64,000 bases of DNA from CAYLQA01 sp964385695 (GCA_964385695.1 CAYLQA010000007.1:20519-84518); one strand, 5' to 3'. Positions 41,397-50,994 are shown, counted from the first letter of the stretch. The notes: a model not told the origin generated them from the letters alone. Numbers and translations: made by a program.

Positions 41397-42986
41397 ATGC
41401 TGCTCGAAATCGATAACCTTCATACCGGCTTCTACTCGGACACAGGCTACAGCCAAGTCCTCTATGACGTCACAATGGGCTTTGATACAGGACAGACCGT
41501 GGCCCTGGTTGGAGAATCCGGCTCAGGCAAATCAGTGACCGCCCTATCCGTTTTGCGCCTGCTTGAGGAACAAGCCACCAAGATGAGCGGCCGTATTCTT
41601 TTTGAGGGTAAGGACCTCTTAAAGGCAAATGAGGCGCGCCTGCGCCAGATCCGGGGCAACCGAATCGCTATGATTTTCCAGGAACCCATGACTTCGCTCA
41701 ACCCGGTGTACTCAATCGGCAGTCAGCTCATAGAACCAATCATGCTCCACCAACAGCTGGATAAAGAGCAAGCCAGGGCGAAGGCCATTTCGCTACTTGA
41801 TCGCACCGGTATTCCTGATCCTGCAAGCCGTATGGAAAGCTTTGCCCATCAGCTCTCCGGCGGGCAACGGCAAAGGGTGATGATTGCCATGGCCCTTGCC
41901 TGTAAGCCGAGCCTGCTCATTGCCGATGAGCCGACAACAGCACTTGATGTAACGATCCAGGCTCAAATATTAGAGTTGCTGCAGGAGATTCAGCAGGAAA
42001 TGGGCATGGCTATTCTACTCATTACCCATGATCTTAATATGGTCGAAAAAATTGCCGATCATGTGCACATTATGCAAAACGGCAAAATCGTCGAACACGG
42101 CGCAACACATGATGTTTTTAAAGAGCCGCAGCACGAATACACCAAACACCTGCTCAGCTCGGTTCCCCATGGCCGTCCCGAGGCAAAGGAAGAAAAGCCC
42201 CCCCTGCTCAGCCTTAATAACCTGCGCTGCCACTTCCCCATCAAAAGAGGTTTTTTCAAAAAAACCGTGGGCCAGATAAAGGCTGTGGATGAGGTAACGC
42301 TGACGATTCGTGAGGGTACGACCTTTGGTGTGGTTGGCGAATCCGGTTCCGGCAAAAGCACTCTGGGTATGTCTATTTTGAATCTAGTCAACAGCAAGGG
42401 GGAAATTCTTTATAAGGGCCGAGATCTGCAACAGGTGTCCTCACGCCAATGGCAGCCGCTGCGCAAGGAGTTGCAGGTTGTATTTCAGGACCCGTTTTCT
42501 TCCCTTTCACCACGCCTCAATGTCGGGCAGATCATTGCCGAAGGTTTGCAGGTGCATGGCATGGGCAATAAACAGGAGCAGGAGGAAATTGTCACCCAGG
42601 CACTTTTGGAGGTCGGCCTCGAACCTGAGATGCGGGAAAGGTATCCCCATGAGTTTTCAGGCGGCCAACGGCAGCGCATAGCCATTGCCAGGGCCATAGT
42701 GCTTGAACCAAAATTCCTTGTGTTGGATGAACCGACCAGTGCTCTGGACATGACGATCCAGGCCCAGATTATCGACCTGCTCAAGGCACTTCAGGCAAAA
42801 CACAACATCACCTATCTCTTTATCTCACATGACCTGCGGGTGGTGAGAGCTTTGGCCGACGATGTGGCGGTGATGCAGCAAGGGAAAATTGTGGAAATGG
42901 GCCGGGCGGAAGAATTGTTCAAAGCGCCCAGGCACCCCTACACCCGAACGCTCTTCTCAGCAGCCTTTGATCTGGCCGCAGCTTAA
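41397..42986 (+). CDS. yejF: Peptide ABC transporter ATPase with two nucleotide-binding domains, YejF type
   Basis: 529 residues, two fused ABC ATPase domains. NBD1: Walker A GESGSGKSVTALSVL (about 37), signature LSGGQRQRVMIAMALA, Walker B LLIADEPTTALDVT. NBD2: Walker A GESGSGKSTLGMSIL (about 312), signature FSGGQRQRIAIARAI, Walker B FLVLDEPTSALDMT. Each half ends in an Opp/Dpp-type C-terminal segment (RHPYTRTLFSA). It energises YejB/YejE import of peptides captured by YejA. It converges on pepA with a four-base gap. Confidence 0.95.
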   Translation: MLLEIDNLHTGFYSDTGYSQVLYDVTMGFDTGQTVALVGESGSGKSVTALSVLRLLEEQATKMSGRILFEGKDLLKANEARLRQIRGNRIAMIFQEPMTSLNPVYSIGSQLIEPIMLHQQLDKEQARAKAISLLDRTGIPDPASRMESFAHQLSGGQRQRVMIAMALACKPSLLIADEPTTALDVTIQAQILELLQEIQQEMGMAILLITHDLNMVEKIADHVHIMQNGKIVEHGATHDVFKEPQHEYTKHLLSSVPHGRPEAKEEKPPLLSLNNLRCHFPIKRGFFKKTVGQIKAVDEVTLTIREGTTFGVVGESGSGKSTLGMSILNLVNSKGEILYKGRDLQQVSSRQWQPLRKELQVVFQDPFSSLSPRLNVGQIIAEGLQVHGMGNKQEQEEIVTQALLEVGLEPEMRERYPHEFSGGQRQRIAIARAIVLEPKFLVLDEPTSALDMTIQAQIIDLLKALQAKHNITYLFISHDLRVVRALADDVAVMQQGKIVEMGRAEELFKAPRHPYTRTLFSAAFDLAAA

Positions 42987-42990
42987 TTCT

Positions 42991-44478
42991 TTATTTCCGC
43001 CAATTTTTGATCAACTCAAAAAGGATGCGCACGCCCACGCCGGACGGTCCTTTGGGCACATATGACTTCTCGGTAAAATTCCAGGCCGTACCGGCAATAT
43101 CAAGATGAGCCCACGGTGTATCACCGACAAATTCCTGCAAAAAAGCACCAGCGGTAATAGTGCCGGCAGCACGATTGCCAATATTAGAAAGATCAGCAAT
43201 GGTGGATTTGAGCTGTTTCGTGTATTCAGGCCCAAGGGGCAGGCGCCAGACAGGTTCGCCACTTTCCTCACCCGCGCTGATAAGCCTTTCGCACAAATCA
43301 TCATCGTTAGAGAGCAGTCCGGTGCGATGATGGCCTAAGCCGATGATAACGGCACCCGTTAAGGTGGCCATATCAACAACCATGTCCGGCTTGAATTTTT
43401 TGATGCCGTAGGCCAGAGCATCGGCCAGAATCAGCCTGCCCTCGGCATCGGTGTTTTTGACCTCAACGGTCTTGCCGCCATACTGGCTGATCACATCGCC
43501 CGGTTTCAGGGCAGAGGGGCCGGGGAGGTTCTCCGTTGCCGGAACAATGGCAATCACGTTAACCTTTTTCAGCTTGGCCTCGCTCACTGCCTGCATGGCG
43601 CTAAGCACTGCCGCCCCACCGCACATGTCATACTTCATATCCTCCATGCCGGCGCTGGGCTTAAGCGAAATACCACCGGAGTCAAAGGTAAGCCCTTTGC
43701 CGACGAGAAGCAGTGTCGAAGCCTTGGGGTTGACCTTGTATTCGAGGATGACCATTTTAGGAGGCTGGTCAGAACCTTGGTTCACGCCCAAGATGCCTCC
43801 CATGCCCTGTTGTTTCATCTGGGCCTTGGAAAGCACCTTGCAGACAAGGCCGTTCTTCTTGGCAAGTTGCTTGGCAAAATCGGCAAAATGGCTTGGGGTC
43901 CATTGATTGCCTGGCTCATTTGCCATGTCCCTGGCAATACAGGCGGCCCGAGCACCAATGGCGCCGAATTTAATGCCTCTTCTGGCGGAAACCTGATCTT
44001 CGGCAAAGAGCAGGGCCTCTTTCAACTCGCCGACTTCATCATTATTTTTTGCTTTATACTTTTTAAACTGATAAGCGCCGAGTATAAGGCCCTCAGATAA
44101 ACCAGCAGCAACGTCTGAGGTAGCAAGATCAAGATTCTCAGGCACAACCACCATGATTTTTTTGGCCTTGGTTTTAATGGCCTGGGCGGAGATTGCCCCA
44201 CCTGCCTTACGAAACGACTCCTGATCAATCTTTTCATTTCCCACCCCGAGAACCAACAAGCGCTTGGCATGGAGCCTGTTTTTCCCGGTTGTTTCCGGGT
44301 AATGAAAAATTACCTGACCCTCTTTGCCGACAAAATCACCGCTTGCATGGGCGCGCTTGATCACCTTTTGCACCTGGGTCTGTGCACATTTCGGGCTGCC
44401 TTTTTTCGGTTGGCTCACTAGAAAGGCGACAAGGTCGCCGGAATATTTCTCAGGCATGGTTTTGCTGAGCTTGATCAT
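42991..44478 (-). CDS. pepA: Leucyl aminopeptidase (cytosol aminopeptidase, M17)
   Basis: 495 residues. A hexameric two-metal exopeptidase that releases N-terminal residues from peptides; in E. coli PepA also binds DNA. The M17 signature NTDAEGRLILADAL is intact (about 345). The metal and catalytic residues are in LLVGKGLTFDSGGISLKPS, MKYDMCGGAAVLSAM and VDMATLTGAVIIGLG. Its place next to the yej peptide importer fits use of imported peptides, although it is on the opposite strand. Confidence 0.96.
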   Translation of the reverse strand: MIKLSKTMPEKYSGDLVAFLVSQPKKGSPKCAQTQVQKVIKRAHASGDFVGKEGQVIFHYPETTGKNRLHAKRLLVLGVGNEKIDQESFRKAGGAISAQAIKTKAKKIMVVVPENLDLATSDVAAGLSEGLILGAYQFKKYKAKNNDEVGELKEALLFAEDQVSARRGIKFGAIGARAACIARDMANEPGNQWTPSHFADFAKQLAKKNGLVCKVLSKAQMKQQGMGGILGVNQGSDQPPKMVILEYKVNPKASTLLLVGKGLTFDSGGISLKPSAGMEDMKYDMCGGAAVLSAMQAVSEAKLKKVNVIAIVPATENLPGPSALKPGDVISQYGGKTVEVKNTDAEGRLILADALAYGIKKFKPDMVVDMATLTGAVIIGLGHHRTGLLSNDDDLCERLISAGEESGEPVWRLPLGPEYTKQLKSTIADLSNIGNRAAGTITAGAFLQEFVGDTPWAHLDIAGTAWNFTEKSYVPKGPSGVGVRILFELIKNWRK

Positions 44479-44523
44479 TGAATTTTCTCCTTGGGGGATA
44501 AAACGAGGTTAGCAGACCGCAGT

Positions 44524-45723
44524 TTATGCGGCGATTGACATGATATCTTCAGATAACATAGTATGGGCGACTTTCAACCATTTCTCCACCGGAAAATCAG
44601 CTGAAAGCATGCCCAGATCAGTCGTAAGTTTTGAGCCGCTTTGTGCCTTGGCAAGGCATTTGTCCGCAATGGCAACGCACTGGGTCACACCGCTTAGGCT
44701 ATTCAAGGGTTGGCTATGGTTCATTGCGGCATCGACAATGCTCAAAGGAAGGTTCCACCACAAAAGCATGGAACTACCAAGCTCCTGGTGAGAAATGCCA
44801 AAGAGTTGCTCCTCTACCTCCGTGGCATACAGATTGTATTTCTCTCTAATATCATTTATGGCATCCTTTTTTTCGTGAATAGCAGCAAGAAAGGCAAGTT
44901 TGCCAATATCGTGCAAGAGACCTGCCGAAGCCACGGTAAGGACCTGCTGCGGAGCTAAATCCTGCGCCACAATGCCGGCGAGTTTTGCACAGTTTAGGCT
45001 GTGCTGAACAATTTTCAAGGCAAGCCCGTGCAGCACCTTCGGGTATTGAAAATGCTTAATGCTACAAAGGAACAAAACGATTTTTCTTACTCGACTCAAG
45101 CCGAGCATACCGACAGCCCGCTCAAGGGATGATATTTGACCATGGCAATTAAAGAGAGGGGAGTTAACTATCTGCAGGAGGCGGGCAGCTATTACAGGAT
45201 CTTGTTGCAAAACCTTGGCAACCTTGGACAAGGTACATGATTCATCGATAAGAGTTGCCTCAAGTGCGGCCATAACCTCGGGCAAGTGTGGAAGCCCCCT
45301 GCCCTGCTCAAGAAAATTCCAACATTTTTGCATACGCATGCGAGAACGCATGCTTAAATCTTTTTCAAGCTGCTGCCTGATGACATCTTCACTCCATGGT
45401 AATGTGAAACTGCGATGCGCTAGACCGGCGGCAACAAGCCTGATTAAAGCTCCTTTATCTTTTTTGTCGGCAAAGACTACACGGATAGTAGAGGTACAAT
45501 TCTCTTTTAAAAATTGCAGAAATTCTTTTTCAAGGAGTAAAGGAGTTTGGTAATTGATGAGAATAAGGTCTGGAACAACAGCCTTAATAAGGGAGCGTGC
45601 TTCCGCAATTGAACCGCAACAACTTACAAAATGAGACCAATCTCTAAAGATGGCCTTAAAATCATTTAAGCGCTTTTCGTCGTTATCGACTACAAAAACC
45701 GAACAACTCTTGGAAAAACTCAT
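44524..45723 (-). CDS. Pseudo-receiver plus HDOD domain protein
   Basis: 399 residues. The N-terminal receiver-like domain (about 8-125) keeps the acidic pocket VVDNDEK but has Asn57 where the phospho-acceptor Asp belongs (LILINYQTP) and Leu108 where the conserved Lys would be (SFTLPW). It is therefore probably not phosphorylated. The C-terminal HDOD domain (about 150-340) has LPHLPEVMAALEATL, VLQQDPVIAARLLQIVNSPLF, GLSRVRKIVLFLCS and AGLLHDIGKLAFLAA. The organisation matches many Desulfobacterota REC-HDOD proteins, but with a degenerate receiver. It stands alone; the long gap to the CNNM gene is divergent. Confidence 0.88.
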   Translation of the reverse strand: MSFSKSCSVFVVDNDEKRLNDFKAIFRDWSHFVSCCGSIAEARSLIKAVVPDLILINYQTPLLLEKEFLQFLKENCTSTIRVVFADKKDKGALIRLVAAGLAHRSFTLPWSEDVIRQQLEKDLSMRSRMRMQKCWNFLEQGRGLPHLPEVMAALEATLIDESCTLSKVAKVLQQDPVIAARLLQIVNSPLFNCHGQISSLERAVGMLGLSRVRKIVLFLCSIKHFQYPKVLHGLALKIVQHSLNCAKLAGIVAQDLAPQQVLTVASAGLLHDIGKLAFLAAIHEKKDAINDIREKYNLYATEVEEQLFGISHQELGSSMLLWWNLPLSIVDAAMNHSQPLNSLSGVTQCVAIADKCLAKAQSGSKLTTDLGMLSADFPVEKWLKVAHTMLSEDIMSIAA

Positions 45724-46063
45724 AGACCCAAGTTCAAAGCTGGCGCATCAATCGGTTTAAAACGACTGTTACGCACAAAGGAAACACGTATAGTTATCAC
45801 CGCCAGGGTGACAGGAGCTAGAGTTTGATTTGGAGTATGCTGTAAAACTTAATACTTAACTGCACTTTTTTCTTGAAGGAGTATAATTTTGTTACCATAG
45901 CAAATATTATTTTGCCAATAAAATTATTGGGTAATGCAATATATTTATAAATAGCACCATACAACTCATTTTCTTTTTTTGGATTAAACTATAATTATGG
46001 GTAAGTTGAAAAAGTAGTAATTACTCTGCTTTGCTGATTGACCCATTCTTAACACTTCTACCC
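45724..46063. other. 340-base divergent gap, HDOD / CNNM genes
   Basis: An A/T-rich region with no gene. It contains a 16-base dyad CCAATAA-AA-TTATTGG at 45915-45930 and A/T-rich stretches suitable for promoters of both divergent genes; no clear -35/-10 pair can be picked. An alternative TTG start for the CNNM gene lies at 46031. Confidence 0.4.
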
Positions 46064-47149
46064 ATGGGAGAACCTGCCTTGTTACTCCAATTATGCTTAG
46101 CTGTCGGACTTGCCATTGGCATCTCTGCAATGTGTAGTGTTTTTGAAGCGGTTCTGTATTCCTTACCGCTGAGTCATGTTGAAATACTCAGAAAAAAGAA
46201 CCCCAAAAGCGGCGCTATTCTCTTTAATCTTAAAAGGGATATCCACAAACCCATTACGGCAATACTGACCTTGAATACCATTGCAAACACAGCAGGGGCA
46301 GCCATAGCCGGCGCGTCTGCCGCCATGATATTTGGCGATGAAAACATGATATGGTTCTCTGCCGCCTTTACCCTCTCCATCCTGCTTTTTTCCGAGATCA
46401 TGCCCAAGACCTTAGGGGTAGCTTACAGCAAATCTCTGGCCCAACTTATCACCTATCCTCTTCACTGGTTGGTTAAGCTCATGGGACCTACAACTTGGCT
46501 GATTCAGGGCCTCACCCAAATGATCTCCAAAAAGGGTACAGAACTGCTGGTTTCTGCTGAAGAGATACAGGCCTTGGCCAGTCATGGAAGAAGATCCGGG
46601 GCCATTGATATGGATGAAGAACGGGTGATTAATAATATCTTGAACCTTAAGGGCAGCATGGTTCGCGATGTAATGACCCCCAACACCGTCACCTTCAGCC
46701 TAGAGGCCAATCTCACTGTGGCTGAAGCGATAAAAGAAAAAGACAAATGGGACCTTCACAGCAGGGCACCTGTTTATGATACGGACCAAGACAATGTTAT
46801 CGGCATGGTTCTCAGGAAAGATGTACTCCTCTGTTTTGCAGACAACAACAAGGACACGATTTTAAAGGACCTGATGCATGCAGTGCACTTTGTTCCGGAA
46901 TCAGCCCAGTTGAACAGGGTTATGCTGGAGTTTTTTGACAAGAGAAAGCATCTCTTTGTAGTGGTGGATGAGTACGGAACAGTGACCGGGGTAATCAGCC
47001 TTGAGGATATTATTGAGGAGATCGTTGGCCACGAGATAATGGATGAATCAGACCAGACAAAGGACATGCGCGAATTGGCAAAGCGCAAGCGTATCTCTCT
47101 GCTCGGTCAGCTGGGCAAGCTAAAAGATGACCGCCAGGTAGAAGACTAA
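46064..47149 (+). CDS. CNNM / CBS-domain membrane protein (HlyC/CorC family)
   Basis: 361 residues from the ATG at 46064; a TTG at 46031 in the same frame would add 11 residues and neither has a good SD. Three or four N-terminal transmembrane helices form a CNNM (DUF21) domain: AVGLAIGISAMCSVFEAVLYSLPLSHVE, ILTLNTIANTAGAAIAGASAAMIFG and SILLFSEIMPKTLGVAYSKS. Two CBS domains follow (about 205-330: VRDVMTPNTVTF and HLFVVVDEYGTVTGVISLEDIIEEIVG). Relatives export or control Mg2+/Co2+. The usual C-terminal CorC_HlyC domain is absent. The 3' end overlaps the convergent Fe-S protein gene by 30 bases. Confidence 0.88.
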   Translation: MGEPALLLQLCLAVGLAIGISAMCSVFEAVLYSLPLSHVEILRKKNPKSGAILFNLKRDIHKPITAILTLNTIANTAGAAIAGASAAMIFGDENMIWFSAAFTLSILLFSEIMPKTLGVAYSKSLAQLITYPLHWLVKLMGPTTWLIQGLTQMISKKGTELLVSAEEIQALASHGRRSGAIDMDEERVINNILNLKGSMVRDVMTPNTVTFSLEANLTVAEAIKEKDKWDLHSRAPVYDTDQDNVIGMVLRKDVLLCFADNNKDTILKDLMHAVHFVPESAQLNRVMLEFFDKRKHLFVVVDEYGTVTGVISLEDIIEEIVGHEIMDESDQTKDMRELAKRKRISLLGQLGKLKDDRQVED

Positions 47150-48475
47150 GAGCCCAAGCACTAAAAAATTTATGATGATAAAGTCGCGCAGCTGCACCAT
47201 GCCCTCAAAATCCTTGAGGCAGAACTGCCAGAGGATGTAGCAACCGGCTATTGCCCCGTTAAGCATGAAAAAAGCAGAGAGTATCTGGATGGGAAACTCG
47301 GGAATAGCAAAAGAAAGATGCTCTAAAAAATCCAGGTTGAACTGACGACCGAATGTGGGGATAAAATCCCCGATTCCCCGACCAAAATAACTCAGTCTGT
47401 AGACCAGCTCGCCGGTAAAGGCCATAGGGATAAGAATGGGAACCATGGGCGAAAATTTGCCAAACATCGGGTCTTCAGTAATGCCGAAAAGCTTCGCCCC
47501 TCCGCGAATAAAAAACATGGAAACGGCAAAGCAGATAATCAGAATAAGACTAAAGAGAACGGCATCAGGCCAGTTAAGGGCTTCACTCATCTGCGTATAA
47601 AGCTCTTTGCGCCTAAAAAAACGGGCAAGCTGGGAGCCGATCAAAAATGGCACGATATAGGAGCAAGTGATATAACGCCCCTTGTTGCGAATGAGTTCGA
47701 GATACGGGTTACGCAACAAGAGCTGAGGCGAATCCAAGTTACATAATGGAAGGCAATGGCCGCAGACAAGGCAGTGCAGATTGTTCTGCACGTTATAAGC
47801 GCCAAGATAGACAGGACAGCCTTTTTTATTCTCAAGTCCCTTCTTGCAGGCAAAGGTCTCACAGCTTTTACAACGCTCATGATCCGGGCGGAATTCGGTA
47901 ATGGACAGGGTTGCTGCAGCGCCGCTTATTCTGCCCAAGGGGCAAAGATGACGGCACCATGCCTGGCCCGGATAAAGGATGGACATCAAGGCCGCGCCCA
48001 AGACGATGGAAAGGACAAAATAGGAGGTGCCCACCGGCGAACGGTCAAGTCCGGCCACAACCTCTGTCCAGATGATAAGTGCTAGGAGAATTACCGAGGA
48101 ATACACCCCGTATTTTTTCAAAAGCTTGGGGACCGGCAGGTTAAAACTCAAGCCCCGGCGCTGGAGAAAAAGACCCAGCCCTGGAAAGGGGCAGGTTCCA
48201 CACCACATACGGCCGACAAAGAACCAGCTTAATACAATGGTAGGCCAGATAAGGCCCCAAGAGAGAAATACGGCAAAGTTCCTTTCCGGATCACGTGGCC
48301 CAAAGAGGCCGGAAAAGACAACCAGGACAAAGAGAATGTCTCCGGCAGTACGAATATAGGCATAGTGGTGCCGAGCGGATAAAAAACGCCTGATACCCGG
48401 GAAGATACGGAATAAATCAATCCGATCTTCATCGGTTGAAATCAGGCTCTTTAAGGCTTGTGTCCACCAGGTCAC
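47120..48475 (-). CDS. 4Fe-4S membrane protein, NapH/NosR-like
   Basis: 451 residues with about ten hydrophobic segments. Two membrane-associated Cys motifs, WCGTCPFPGLG (about 91) and WCRHLCPLGRISG (about 175), match the polyferredoxin proteins NapH/NosR/CcoG. A cytosolic ferredoxin-like part follows with CKSCETFACKKGLENKKGCP and CLVCGHCLPLCNLDSP, enough for two [4Fe-4S] clusters. A role as quinol-linked electron transfer protein or metal-cofactor maturation factor is inferred. It is the last gene of a tight mgtE / degS-like / Fe-S operon; the start is 4 bases after the degS-like stop. Confidence 0.82.
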   Translation of the reverse strand: MTWWTQALKSLISTDEDRIDLFRIFPGIRRFLSARHHYAYIRTAGDILFVLVVFSGLFGPRDPERNFAVFLSWGLIWPTIVLSWFFVGRMWCGTCPFPGLGLFLQRRGLSFNLPVPKLLKKYGVYSSVILLALIIWTEVVAGLDRSPVGTSYFVLSIVLGAALMSILYPGQAWCRHLCPLGRISGAAATLSITEFRPDHERCKSCETFACKKGLENKKGCPVYLGAYNVQNNLHCLVCGHCLPLCNLDSPQLLLRNPYLELIRNKGRYITCSYIVPFLIGSQLARFFRRKELYTQMSEALNWPDAVLFSLILIICFAVSMFFIRGGAKLFGITEDPMFGKFSPMVPILIPMAFTGELVYRLSYFGRGIGDFIPTFGRQFNLDFLEHLSFAIPEFPIQILSAFFMLNGAIAGCYILWQFCLKDFEGMVQLRDFIIINFLVLGLLVFYLAVIF

Positions 48476-48479
48476 ATCA

Positions 48480-49607
48480 TTATCCTATCTCTTCAAGAGC
48501 CACACCGATCTCCATCTGCTGACCGCTGCGGATAATTGTCAAAACCACCTTATCACCAACCCGATACTGGTCCATTCGGTCGCGTAACTCATCAAAATTT
48601 GCAACCGCTTGACCATTGATGGCAACGATGATGTCACCAAGGACAATATCCCCCCTGTTGCGCACGGTCTCTTGAAGTCCAGCCTCATCAGCGGAGCTGC
48701 CCGGCTGGATATTGATGATCAAAACCCCCTTGATACCAAGGCGCTTTGCTATGGAATCATTGGCCACAGAGATACCAAGCCCAGGTCGAATGACCCTGCC
48801 ATGACGGACAATCTCCGGCACAACTCTATTCACTGCATCAACAGGCACGGCAAAGCCAATACCGGCGCTACCGCCGGAGGGGCTGTAAATTGCCGTATTC
48901 ACACCGATTAAACGCCCTGCGCTATCCAACAGGGGGCCGCCGGAATTACCGGGGTTGATCGCGGCATCGGTTTGAATAACGCCTTGGATGTTCCTGCCGG
49001 TGATGGCCTTAATCTCACGCCCTAAGGCACTGACAATTCCGGCGGTAATGGTCTGATCCAGGCCAAAGGGGTTGCCGATGGCAAAGACCTTTTGCCCCAC
49101 CTGGAGGTTATGGGATTCGCCGATCAGCAAAGGCTGCAACTGATCCGCCGGGGCAGCTATCTGCAAGACAGCCAAGTCCTTATCCGGGGCAACGCCGACC
49201 AAAGTGGCCTTCCAGGTCGATTGATCGGCCAGGGTCACCTCAACCCGATTAGCCGATTCAATAACATGATAGTTGGTAACGATCCGGCCCTCTTTATCCC
49301 AGATAAAGCCGGAGCCTGTTCCTTTCGGGATCTCATAGACATTGAGACTGAAAAGATTCCTGCGGACCTCAATATTGGTGATATAGACAACCGAAGGTGA
49401 AGCAGCGCGGAAAAGCTCTATAATATTGCGCTCATCCATGGCCAAATCACCACGGGCAGTGACGGGACGCGGCTTAGCATCGGGGTTCAGAGGCATGTGC
49501 GGCTTTTCGTAAACAAAGAAAAACCACCAGCCTGCCAAAATGGCAATCAGGATGACAACGGGGGAAACACGGCGTTTAGAAGAGTGCTTATTGTGGAACT
49601 GGGCCAT
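48480..49607 (-). CDS. Membrane-anchored HtrA-family serine protease (DegS-like)
   Basis: 375 residues. An N-terminal membrane helix (about 14-32) is followed by a trypsin-like protease domain with the triad His114 (TNYHVIESA), Asp144 (DKDLAVL) and Ser222 (NPGNSGGPLLD), then one PDZ domain (about 270-370). One PDZ and an uncleaved anchor match DegS, which senses misfolded porins and starts the sigma-E pathway. Whether it serves the ECF sigma at 14.4 kb cannot be told from the sequence. One base separates it from mgtE, so the two are co-transcribed. Confidence 0.92.
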   Translation of the reverse strand: MAQFHNKHSSKRRVSPVVILIAILAGWWFFFVYEKPHMPLNPDAKPRPVTARGDLAMDERNIIELFRAASPSVVYITNIEVRRNLFSLNVYEIPKGTGSGFIWDKEGRIVTNYHVIESANRVEVTLADQSTWKATLVGVAPDKDLAVLQIAAPADQLQPLLIGESHNLQVGQKVFAIGNPFGLDQTITAGIVSALGREIKAITGRNIQGVIQTDAAINPGNSGGPLLDSAGRLIGVNTAIYSPSGGSAGIGFAVPVDAVNRVVPEIVRHGRVIRPGLGISVANDSIAKRLGIKGVLIINIQPGSSADEAGLQETVRNRGDIVLGDIIVAINGQAVANFDELRDRMDQYRVGDKVVLTIIRSGQQMEIGVALEEIG

Positions 49608-49608
49608 G

Positions 49609-50994
49609 TCAAAGTTTCAGGAAGAATTTGGCGATCATAAAGTAGCCATAGACCCCAAGGATATCAATGGCTGTTGTAACAAAGGGACCCGTTGCAATGG
49701 CTGCATCAATATTGAGGCGGCGCAAGACAAGTGGCACAAAGGTGCCGACCGTTGAGGCAAGGGTCATGGCAAACAGGACGGAAAGGCCTACAACAAGGCC
49801 CAACTCAGGCGGATCGGAATAACCGAAAAAGGCCAGGACCCCGAGGAAAAGTCCATACACGCTGCCGAGCAACAGCCCGACGCGCATCTCTTTAAAGATT
49901 ACCTGGCTCAAGGCCTTCATGTTAATGCGACCCGTGGCGATACCACGCACTACAATGGTACTCGACTGGGTGGCTATATTGCCTCCCATGCCCATGACAA
50001 TGGGAATAAAAGCGGCCAGGACAATAACCTTTTGCAGCTCATGCTCAAAGAAAGAGATGATAAGCACGGCCATAACACCCCCCACCCAACTGGCAAAAAG
50101 CCAAGGTGCGCGGGTCATGGCATTATCCATGGTGGACTTGAGCAGAATTTCCTGATCCTTACCGGCACCGGCCATCTGCAAAAATTCCTCGGTTGCCTCT
50201 TCGCGAATTACATCGATAATATCGTCAACCGTGACAATACCGACAAGCTTGAAGGAGCTATCAACAACGGGCACGGCCAGAAAATTATATTTCGAGACGA
50301 TATGTGCAACCTTGGCCCGGTCCATCTCGGTCGAGACGGCAACCACATTGGGATTCATGATGTTCTTCAACAACCGGTAGGGCTGGTGCATGAGCAATTC
50401 GCGCAGGGACAAGACTCCGGCAAGATGCTCCTCATCACCCCGAACAATATAGAGATAAAAGGCCATCTCCTTTTCTTCGCTGCGCTCCTGGACCTTTTGG
50501 ATGGCCTGGCCCACGGTCATCTCTTCATCAAGGGCCATAAAATCCGGGGACATAAGTCCACCGGCTGATTCAGGATCATACTGTAAGAGCTCATCCACAT
50601 CCTCACGGTCTTCTTTTTCCATGAGGGTACGGATCTCATTGGCTACTTCCTCGGGCAAAGCCTCAAGAAGATCAGCAGCATCGTCAAGATCCATTTCCTT
50701 GAGAATGGCGACCATGTATTGCGGGGTAAGATCCTCAACCAACTCAAGCATGATCGACTGATCAAGCTCGCTGAGGAAATCACCGATGAGTTCGGTCTGG
50801 GCAATAATGCTGAAAACATTATTGCGCTCATCTGGGGTAAGGTGTCGAAATATAAGGGCCAGATCGGCCGGATGGGTCTTGTTCACCAACTTCAGCAAAT
50901 GGTCAACGGCATTTCTGCGATTGAGACGACGGATGGTGTCAACGATGACCATCGCCTCATTGCCGATCAGCTCTCTTTTGACCGTAGCTTTCAT
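49609..50994 (-). CDS. mgtE: Magnesium transporter MgtE
   Basis: 461 residues, usual length. The N-terminal helical domain (about 20-130: HPADLALIFRHLTPDERNNVFSII, VAILKEMDLDDAADLLEALPEEV) is followed by two CBS domains (about 135-260) and a five-helix membrane domain (about 290-460: WLFASWVGGVMAVLIIS, GMGGNIATQSSTIVVRGIA, ALSQVIFKEMRVGLLLGS). These match the Mg2+-gated channel MgtE. AGGAG lies 9 bases before the ATG. First gene of the mgtE / degS-like / Fe-S operon; no Mg2+-sensor leader (M-box) structure was seen upstream. Confidence 0.95.
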   Translation of the reverse strand: MKATVKRELIGNEAMVIVDTIRRLNRRNAVDHLLKLVNKTHPADLALIFRHLTPDERNNVFSIIAQTELIGDFLSELDQSIMLELVEDLTPQYMVAILKEMDLDDAADLLEALPEEVANEIRTLMEKEDREDVDELLQYDPESAGGLMSPDFMALDEEMTVGQAIQKVQERSEEKEMAFYLYIVRGDEEHLAGVLSLRELLMHQPYRLLKNIMNPNVVAVSTEMDRAKVAHIVSKYNFLAVPVVDSSFKLVGIVTVDDIIDVIREEATEEFLQMAGAGKDQEILLKSTMDNAMTRAPWLFASWVGGVMAVLIISFFEHELQKVIVLAAFIPIVMGMGGNIATQSSTIVVRGIATGRINMKALSQVIFKEMRVGLLLGSVYGLFLGVLAFFGYSDPPELGLVVGLSVLFAMTLASTVGTFVPLVLRRLNIDAAIATGPFVTTAIDILGVYGYFMIAKFFLKL

